Origin: JASJHI01 sp033791105
Lineage (GTDB): Bacteria; Actinomycetota; Acidimicrobiia; Acidimicrobiales; Ilumatobacteraceae
Length of the DNA: 9,788 nt
Direction: 5' to 3'
Assembly (NCBI GenBank): GCA_033791105.1
Contig: JASJHI010000226.1
Span: forward strand, 1 to 9,788
The notes under the pieces are model-generated. The model ran no database searches and had not been told where the DNA came from. It saw only the letters and a list, made by a program, of their open reading frames with translations. Both the position numbers and the translations under genes were made by a program. Each line of letters starts with the position of its first letter. The first letter of the stretch is position 1. This document shows positions 5,560 through 9,788 of this stretch, one piece after another.

Positions 5560-6774
5560 ATGAAGCGTCTGCTCCGTGTCCTCCCCATCGCCCTGATCGT
5601 CGCCCTCGTGGTGCCGGCCATGCCCTCCGTCGCATCGGCGAGCCCGGTCGACGACCAGCGCCGCCGCGTCGAGGACATCGTCGACGAACTCGAACGGCTC
5701 GAGGAGCGCGCCACCGAGTTGGGCGCGGACTACGTCGAGGCCGTCGATCGCAAATCTGAGCTCGATGAAGAGATCGTCGCCGCCGAGGCGCGAGTCGCCG
5801 CGAAGGAGGCCGAGCTGGCCACACTCCGCAGCGATTTGTCGGAGATGGCGCTGCGTTCGTTCGTCGGTGGCGGCGGCAATCCGCTCGGCCCGCTCTTCGA
5901 GGACTCCAGCGACCTGAATGACGTGCTCCAGCGGGATCAGCTCGCCCGCGTGGCGCTCAGCGCCGGCGATGCTACGACCGACGAGCTCGACGCATTCGTC
6001 GCCGATCTCGAGGTCGAGCGCGACGATCTGAGCAATAAGCGCGAACAAGCCGCGCAGCTCGCTGAGCAACTCCAGACCGCTCAGGCCGAGACCGAACGCC
6101 TCACCGGCGAGTACACCACGGCCCGCGCCGAGGCCGAGACCAAGCTCGGCGCACTGATCGTCGAAGAAGAGGCCCGCCGCGCTCGTGAGTCGGCCGCCCG
6201 CCTCCAGGCCGAGATCGCGGCAGCGGCCGCGACCAACAGCGGCGGCAACTCCGGCAACTCGGGAAATTCCGGCAACTCCGGGAATTCCGGCAACTCGGGG
6301 AACTCCGGGGGCTCCACCTCGAGTGGGGGATCCTCGAACTCGTCCACCGGCTCGTCCGGCGGCGGTTCCGGGTCGTCCGGCGGCAGCTCCGGGTCGTCCG
6401 CGGGCTCCGCCCCCGCTGTCTCCTCGCTCGCCGGAGCCGCGGTCAACGCAGCGATGTCGCAGCGTGGTGTCCCCTACCGCTACGCCACATCGAACCCCGG
6501 CGTCTCGTTCGACTGCTCGGGCCTCACCAAGTACGCATGGGGCCAGGCCGGCGTCTACCTCCCACATCAGTCGAGGGCCCAGTACGCGGCGCTCCCGCAC
6601 GTCTCGCATGCGTCGGCGCAGCCCGGTGACCTGTTGTTCTTCTACAGCCCGATCAGTCACGTCAGCGTCTACCTCGGTGGTGGCCAGCAGGTCCACGCAC
6701 CCAACACCGGCAGCCAGGTCAAGATTGCGTCGGTCAATTGGGGCAAGGTCACCGGCGTCGGCCGACCCGGCTGA
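5560..6774 (+). CDS. Secreted coiled-coil NlpC/P60 peptidoglycan endopeptidase
   Basis: This 404-residue exported cell-wall hydrolase probably cuts peptide stems of peptidoglycan during growth or division. A signal peptide covers residues 1-27 (KRLLR, hydrophobic core, cleavage after ASA). Residues 29-220 are rich in Glu/Arg/Ala heptads and form long coiled coils with a break near 103-118 (GGGGNPLGPLFEDSS), like the N-terminal regulatory regions of RipA- and PcsB-type hydrolases. A linker of Asn-Ser-Gly repeats followed by Ser/Gly (226-283) leads to the NlpC/P60 domain (about 288-404). The catalytic residues are Cys319 in FDCSGLTKYAW, His367 in SPISHVSVYLGGG and His379 in QQVHAP as the third polar residue. 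The domain is intact and ends the protein. It is monocistronic by spacing. The exact bond cut cannot be inferred from sequence alone. Confidence 0.93.
   Translation: MKRLLRVLPIALIVALVVPAMPSVASASPVDDQRRRVEDIVDELERLEERATELGADYVEAVDRKSELDEEIVAAEARVAAKEAELATLRSDLSEMALRSFVGGGGNPLGPLFEDSSDLNDVLQRDQLARVALSAGDATTDELDAFVADLEVERDDLSNKREQAAQLAEQLQTAQAETERLTGEYTTARAEAETKLGALIVEEEARRARESAARLQAEIAAAAATNSGGNSGNSGNSGNSGNSGNSGNSGGSTSSGGSSNSSTGSSGGGSGSSGGSSGSSAGSAPAVSSLAGAAVNAAMSQRGVPYRYATSNPGVSFDCSGLTKYAWGQAGVYLPHQSRAQYAALPHVSHASAQPGDLLFFYSPISHVSVYLGGGQQVHAPNTGSQVKIASVNWGKVTGVGRPG
6247..6309 (+). repeat. Seven 9-base units encoding Asn-Ser-Gly
   Basis: Seven consecutive nine-base units encode NSG (residues 230-250) in the NlpC/P60 linker. 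Codons vary synonymously among units (AAC/AAT, TCC/TCG, GGC/GGG/GGA), so the peptide pattern is conserved better than the DNA. Confidence 0.85.
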
Positions 6775-6799
6775 CGCCGTTCGGCTCGAGACGACCCAC

Positions 6800-6805
6800 T
6801 ACCGT
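6800..6805 (+). promoter_or_regulatory. Putative -10 hexamer TACCGT heading the three-gene operon
   Basis: TACCGT ends 8 bases before the GTG at 6814, which lacks a Shine-Dalgarno sequence. The same hexamer precedes the decarboxylase GTG by 7 bases. It would produce a leaderless transcript for the phosphotransferase, hydrolase and anchored protein genes. Confidence 0.5.
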
Positions 6806-6813
6806 CGCCACCC

Positions 6814-7854
6814 GTGGGACAGGCGATCAACGGAATCGACACCGCCCGGGTCAGTGCCTGGTTGGCCGGGCACATCGACGGCGTCGAACCGCCCTTCGAG
6901 TTCGAGTTGATCGTCGGGGGACGGTCGAACCTCACCTTCGCAGTCACCGATCGTGACGGTCGGAGGTTCGTCCTTCGCCGCCCGCCGACCGGAGCGGTGC
7001 TCGCCACCGCCCACGACATGGCGCGCGAACACCGGATCATCTCCGCGGTCGGCCTCACCGACGTGCCCGTGGCGCCGGCGCTCGGGCTCTGTGTCGACGA
7101 GGAGGTCAACGGGGCGCCCTTCTATGTCATGGACTTCGTCGACGGGGTTGTCCTCGACGGACCAGAGCGGGCCGAGTTCCTCACACCTGAGGTCCGACGC
7201 GCCGCGGCCGACGATCTGATCGATGTACTCGCCGATCTCCACGCGGTCGACGTGGACGAGATCGGGCTCGGCAACCTTGCCAGGCGCACCGGTTATGTCG
7301 AACGGCAGGTGCGTCGCTGGAGTACACAATGGGAGAAGTCCAGGACGCGTGAGCTCCCGGCGATCGACGAGGTAGCCGGTCTGCTCGCCCGTCGCTTTCC
7401 CGAGCAGATCGGCGTCTCGATCGCACACGGCGACTATCGGTTCGGCAACTGCTTGATCGACCCCGACGACGGTCGTGTACGGGCGGTACTCGACTGGGAG
7501 TTGTGCACACTCGGCGATCCGCTCGCCGATGTCGGCTACCTCGGCGTCTACTGGACCGATCCGGGCGACGAGCGCGATCGCACCAACGATCCCACCGGTC
7601 TCGATGGCTTTCCCACATACTCCGAGATGGTCGAGCGTTATGCGCGCCGCACCGGCCGCGACGTGTCGGAAATCGACTACTACGTCGCGTTCGGATCCTT
7701 CCGTCTCGCCGTGATCTCCGAGGGTGTCTACGCCCGCTACGTTCACGGAGCGATGGGCGATCAGGAGATCGACCCCGAGATGCTCGCTGGTTTCAAGGCG
7801 GGCACCGAGCAGCTGGCCGAGTCTGCGCTCGCCGCAATGAGGAGATCGACATGA
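6814..7854 (+). CDS. Phosphotransferase of the ACAD10/FadE36 (APH-like) family
   Basis: This 346-residue kinase-fold protein has the aminoglycoside/choline phosphotransferase architecture but belongs to the branch linked with fatty acid catabolism. In animals this domain is fused to acyl-CoA dehydrogenase in ACAD10/ACAD11; the mycobacterial homologue is called FadE36. Visible motifs are the nucleotide-binding GGRSNLTF (35-42), VLRRPPTG (53-60), FYVMDFVDGVVL in the hinge (103-114), the catalytic loop HGDYRFGN (205-212, Asp207) and the metal-binding DWELCTLGDP (227-236, Asp227). An acyl or hydroxyacyl substrate is likely but inferred; antibiotic resistance is unlikely. The start is GTG 6814, just behind TACCGT and matching the domain start. 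Its stop overlaps the next ATG by 4 bases (ATGA), so translation of the two is coupled. Confidence 0.88.
   Translation: MGQAINGIDTARVSAWLAGHIDGVEPPFEFELIVGGRSNLTFAVTDRDGRRFVLRRPPTGAVLATAHDMAREHRIISAVGLTDVPVAPALGLCVDEEVNGAPFYVMDFVDGVVLDGPERAEFLTPEVRRAAADDLIDVLADLHAVDVDEIGLGNLARRTGYVERQVRRWSTQWEKSRTRELPAIDEVAGLLARRFPEQIGVSIAHGDYRFGNCLIDPDDGRVRAVLDWELCTLGDPLADVGYLGVYWTDPGDERDRTNDPTGLDGFPTYSEMVERYARRTGRDVSEIDYYVAFGSFRLAVISEGVYARYVHGAMGDQEIDPEMLAGFKAGTEQLAESALAAMRRST
7840..7844 (+). promoter_or_regulatory. Shine-Dalgarno AGGAG for the hydrolase gene
   Basis: AGGAG lies 6 bases before the ATG at 7851, inside the end of the phosphotransferase gene. It fixes this start and contrasts with the operon-head gene, which has no such site. 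Confidence 0.75.
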
Positions 7855-8618
7855 CCGACACCGACGCCACGACCGCGGGCGACGTGCTCGACGGCTGGGA
7901 ACTCGGCGAGTTCACCGCCGCCGACATCACCCATCCGACGTACCGGAGGGGGAGCGGCCCGGGTGTGATCCTGATCCACGAGATTCCGGGTATCACGCCG
8001 CTCGTCGCGAAGTTCGCGAACGAGGTGGTCGATGCGGGCTTCACGGTGATGATGCCCTCGCTCGTCGGCACTCCGGCCAAGTCGCCGTCGAGTGTCTACA
8101 TCGCGCAGTCCATGGCGAAGGTCTGCGTTGCACGGGAGTTCACGACGTTCGCACTCAACAAGACGTCGCCGGTGATCGCGTGGCTGCGCGCACTCGCCCG
8201 CTCGCTCCACGGTGAGATCGGCGGGCGCGGCATCGGTGCGATCGGGATGTGTTTCTCCGGTGGCTTCGCGCTCGGAATGATGGTCGACGACCTGATGCTC
8301 GCCCCAGTGCTCTCACAGCCGTCACTGCCGTTCTCGGTCGGCAAGCAGCGTGGCGCCGACCTCAACCTCTCTGCTGACGACGCGTCCGCGGTCGCTGAAC
8401 GCGCAGCGCAGGGCTGCCAGGTGCTCGGACTGCGGTTCGCCGACGACAGCCTCGTCGGTGACCGATTCGACAGTCTGCGCGACCTGCTCGGCGATGCATT
8501 CATCGCGATCGAGTTGCCGAGCGCCAAGAAGTCCGATCATTCGGTGCTCACCGAGCAACGTGACGATGCGAGCGTCGAACGTGTGGTCGACTTCCTGAAG
8601 GAGAAGCTCCAGGGGTGA
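7851..8618 (+). CDS. Dienelactone hydrolase family protein
   Basis: This 255-residue cytosolic alpha/beta hydrolase is of the dienelactone hydrolase (carboxymethylenebutenolidase) family. The strand-turn motif ILIHEIPGI (40-48) keeps the Glu44 that tunes the nucleophile in this family. GMCFSGG (132-138) places the nucleophile Cys134 in the G-x-C-x-G-G elbow. Asp198 or Asp199 in RFADD and His230 in KKSDHSVL complete a plausible Cys-Asp-His triad. The C-terminal VERVVDFLKEKL is a normal final helix. An inserted helical stretch (about 84-120) after the second strand is longer than in classical bacterial enzymes of about 235 residues. The natural substrate is unknown; many family members are not lactonases of the chlorocatechol pathway. 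It is the middle gene of a coupled operon: ATGA overlap upstream, GTGA overlap downstream. Confidence 0.88.
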   Translation: MTDTDATTAGDVLDGWELGEFTAADITHPTYRRGSGPGVILIHEIPGITPLVAKFANEVVDAGFTVMMPSLVGTPAKSPSSVYIAQSMAKVCVAREFTTFALNKTSPVIAWLRALARSLHGEIGGRGIGAIGMCFSGGFALGMMVDDLMLAPVLSQPSLPFSVGKQRGADLNLSADDASAVAERAAQGCQVLGLRFADDSLVGDRFDSLRDLLGDAFIAIELPSAKKSDHSVLTEQRDDASVERVVDFLKEKLQG

Positions 8619-9367
8619 CAACCCGCATCGTCGGCATCGTGCTGGTCGTCGTCGGCGTCGCGGCCACCCTGTTCGGGCTCGGCGCGAAGCTGTTCTGGAC
8701 CGATGACGACGGCCACCACGACGGGCGCGAACCGACGTTCGCGCTCGACGCGGCGGCCGGTGCCGACGAACTCATCGTCGAGCACGATGACGCGACGCTG
8801 CTGGTGTCTGTGGAGCGAGCGGGGCAGCGAATCACTTCCTACGACGACGTGCACGAGGCGTCGGCGCACGTGTTCGTCTACGGCAGTGATCTGGATTCGT
8901 ATCGTCACGTCGACATGCTCGATTCGTCCGCCGGTGTGGTCGACGTCGAGGTCGATGAGTCGGGCGAGTACCGGGTCGTGTTCCAGGGTTCGCCGAGCAG
9001 CGGCCCCGATCTGCTCGAGTTGGGGACCACGGTCGTCGTCGATGCCGCGCAGGGCACGCCGGACAATTCGGAACCCGCGATCGCCGACGATGATGTGTGG
9101 ACCAACGGATCGCTCACGATCGAACGTCAGGGCCTCGATTTCGTGCTCTCGGATCCCTGGGACGGTGAGTCGTACCACGGCGGCCCCGCATTCCTCACAC
9201 TCATGCACACCGACGACATGGCGTTCGTGCACGGCCATGCCGTCACCCCCGACGACAACAGGTTCCGCTTCAGTCTCGATCTCCCCGCCCGCGGTCGATA
9301 CCTCGCGGCGCTCGAGTTCGTGCAGGACGGTGAACTCGTCACCGCCCTGTTCCGCTTCGACCTCTGA
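8615..9367 (+). CDS. Membrane-anchored protein, probable tandem YtkA/FixH-like beta domains
   Basis: This 250-residue protein has one N-terminal anchor or uncleaved signal (about 4-28, IVGIVLVVVGVAATLFGLGA) and the rest outside the membrane. It is very acidic. Two similar halves are visible. The first (about 59-143) runs through ITSYDDVHEASAHVFVYGSDLDSYRHVDM and then GEYRVVFQG. The second (about 163-250) contains FLTLMHTDDMAFVHGHAV and ends PARGRYLAALEFVQDGELVTALFRFDL. This layout resembles actinobacterial exported proteins with YtkA/FixH-like beta-sandwich repeats, where HVHP motifs are expected; here the first is HVDM and the second is altered to HGHA. Assignment is by pattern memory, not by search. 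The GTG start at 8615 overlaps the previous stop (GTGA); AAGGAG lies at 8598-8603. It is the last gene of the operon. Confidence 0.7.
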   Translation: MTTRIVGIVLVVVGVAATLFGLGAKLFWTDDDGHHDGREPTFALDAAAGADELIVEHDDATLLVSVERAGQRITSYDDVHEASAHVFVYGSDLDSYRHVDMLDSSAGVVDVEVDESGEYRVVFQGSPSSGPDLLELGTTVVVDAAQGTPDNSEPAIADDDVWTNGSLTIERQGLDFVLSDPWDGESYHGGPAFLTLMHTDDMAFVHGHAVTPDDNRFRFSLDLPARGRYLAALEFVQDGELVTALFRFDL

Positions 9368-9369
9368 CG

Positions 9370-9520
9370 CGGGCAGCGCTCGGAACGCAGCCCCCGTTCT
9401 GCGTGCGGATATTGCCGCCCACCGGGATCCTCCGCACAAATATCGGGCAGGTGGAACGCAGCAACACTGTTCTGCGTGCGGATATTGCCGCCCAGCGGGA
9501 TCCTCCGCACAAGTTTCGGG
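9370..9520. repeat. Tandem ~73-base structured repeat between convergent genes
   Basis: Two direct copies (about 9370-9443 and 9444-9520) fill most of the gap between the operon end and the minus-strand synthetase. The core 9396-9447 matches 9469-9520 at 49 of 52 positions with no indel. Each copy holds two inverted repeats. Hairpin I is ACGCAG/CTGCGT (9385-9390 with 9399-9404; 9456-9461 with 9472-9477). Hairpin II is GTGCGGA/TCCGCAC (9403-9409 with 9431-9437; 9476-9482 with 9504-9510). The copies differ by small indels upstream of the core and in the hairpin I loop. CGGGGAGGTGTGG at 9517-9529 resembles the start of a third, broken copy. The element could be an interspersed REP-like repeat or a two-way terminator. 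Confidence 0.8.
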
Positions 9521-9538
9521 GAGGTGTGGGTGGGGGTG

Positions 9539-9563
9539 TGGCTACGGGGTATGGCTACGGGGT
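9539..9563. repeat. 12-base direct repeat at the end of the synthetase gene
   Basis: TGGCTACGGGGT occurs at 9539-9550 and again at 9552-9563, one base apart. The right copy contains the TAG stop codon of the minus-strand gene and the left copy lies just beyond it. The stretch 9518-9562 is also rich in G-runs on the + strand. Confidence 0.7.
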
Positions 9564-9788
9564 GGAGTCCTGGGTGTCGGAGCCCTGGGCAAAGCGGTGG
9601 GCGGACTTGTAGTCGGCCTTGCCGTTGGGGGCCCGCGGGACCTGGGGGACGAAGACGACCGACTTGGGGGCCTTGAACCCGGCGAGGTCACCTTTGACCG
9701 AGGCGATGATCTCCGCCTCGGTCGCGGACGCGCCGTCGGCGAGCGATACGACCGCGGTGACCGCTTGGCCGAACTTCTCGTTGTCGAC
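9555..9788 (-). CDS. Acyl-CoA synthetase (AMP-binding enzyme), C-terminal end, partial
   Basis: The minus strand is open from the right edge to a TAG at 9557-9555, giving 77 residues of a gene whose 5' part lies outside the window. The fragment starts VDNEKFGQAVTAVVSL, continues with TEAEIIASVKGDLAGFKAPK, and has VPQVPRAPNGKADY. These are the hallmarks of the mobile C-terminal subdomain of ANL adenylating enzymes, above all fatty-acyl or long-chain acyl-CoA synthetases (FadD type). The lysine in PNGKADY is the conserved A10 lysine needed for adenylate formation. The last 15 or so residues (FAQGSDTQDSTP) are a variable polar tail. It converges on the three-gene operon, which carries two other genes plausibly linked to acyl metabolism. 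Substrate cannot be judged from this fragment. Confidence 0.88.
   Translation of the reverse strand, partial: VDNEKFGQAVTAVVSLADGASATEAEIIASVKGDLAGFKAPKSVVFVPQVPRAPNGKADYKSAHRFAQGSDTQDSTP

Noticed and set aside
5365..6696. A 443-codon minus-strand frame opposite the NlpC/P60 gene
   Set aside because: The Gly/Arg/Val repeats are simply the antisense of the coiled coil and NSG linker. The + frame has a signal peptide and an intact catalytic domain.
6814..7854. Aminoglycoside resistance kinase
   Set aside because: The VLRRPP and DWELCTLGDP pattern and the neighbours fit the ACAD10/FadE36 branch rather than resistance enzymes.
9370..9520. Tandem repeat as a short CRISPR array
   Set aside because: The whole unit including the supposed spacer is duplicated, there are only two full copies, and no cas gene is nearby.
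9403..9612. A + strand frame starting MRILPPTGIL in the tandem repeat, suggesting a repeated peptide
   Set aside because: The repeated peptide only reflects the nucleotide repeat. The frame runs into the antisense of the acyl-CoA synthetase end and has no start signal.

Overview
The window is high-GC DNA with bacterial chromosomal housekeeping and accessory genes packed tightly on both strands. Several features suggest an actinobacterium, possibly of the class Acidimicrobiia (an inference; no marker gene settles it). These are the high GC, the Gly/Met-rich GroEL tail, a secreted coiled-coil NlpC/P60 hydrolase, non-ATG starts, and gene starts placed directly behind TANNNT hexamers with no Shine-Dalgarno sequence. 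No mobile element, phage gene, CRISPR array or RNA gene is visible. No gene-free stretch exceeds 300 bases; the longest are about 190, 157 and 153 bases.

Left part (1-1930, + strand): the C-terminal quarter of groEL is followed by a strong hairpin terminator. Then come a small four-helix membrane protein (580-1050), a 55-residue protein (1070-1237) and a NUDIX hydrolase with the CoA-diphosphatase signature (1256-1930).

Middle (1955-5402): two minus-strand genes run toward the NUDIX gene. They are a small exported single-pass protein (3467-3802) and a PLP-dependent aromatic amino acid decarboxylase (1955-3427). Back to back with them, and only four bases away, guaA (GMP synthase) starts rightward from a TTG codon.

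Right part (5403-9788): a secreted NlpC/P60 peptidoglycan hydrolase stands alone. It is followed by a three-gene operon joined by 4-base stop/start overlaps: an ACAD10/FadE36-type phosphotransferase, a dienelactone hydrolase family protein and a membrane-anchored protein that looks like two degenerate YtkA/FixH-like beta domains. Facing it at the right edge is the end of a minus-strand acyl-CoA synthetase gene. The roughly 190 bases between these converging genes hold two tandem copies of a ~73-base, hairpin-forming repeat. The kinase, the hydrolase and the acyl-CoA synthetase together suggest acyl/lipid catabolism.

The most notable signals are four. First, a recurring TACNNT/TANNNT hexamer lies 6-8 bases before operon-head start codons (leaderless expression), including before the TTG of guaA. 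Second, guaA and the neighbouring membrane gene start almost at the same point. Third, there is the tandem structured repeat. Fourth, the anchored protein has a duplicated fold whose presumed metal-binding histidines are mostly lost.
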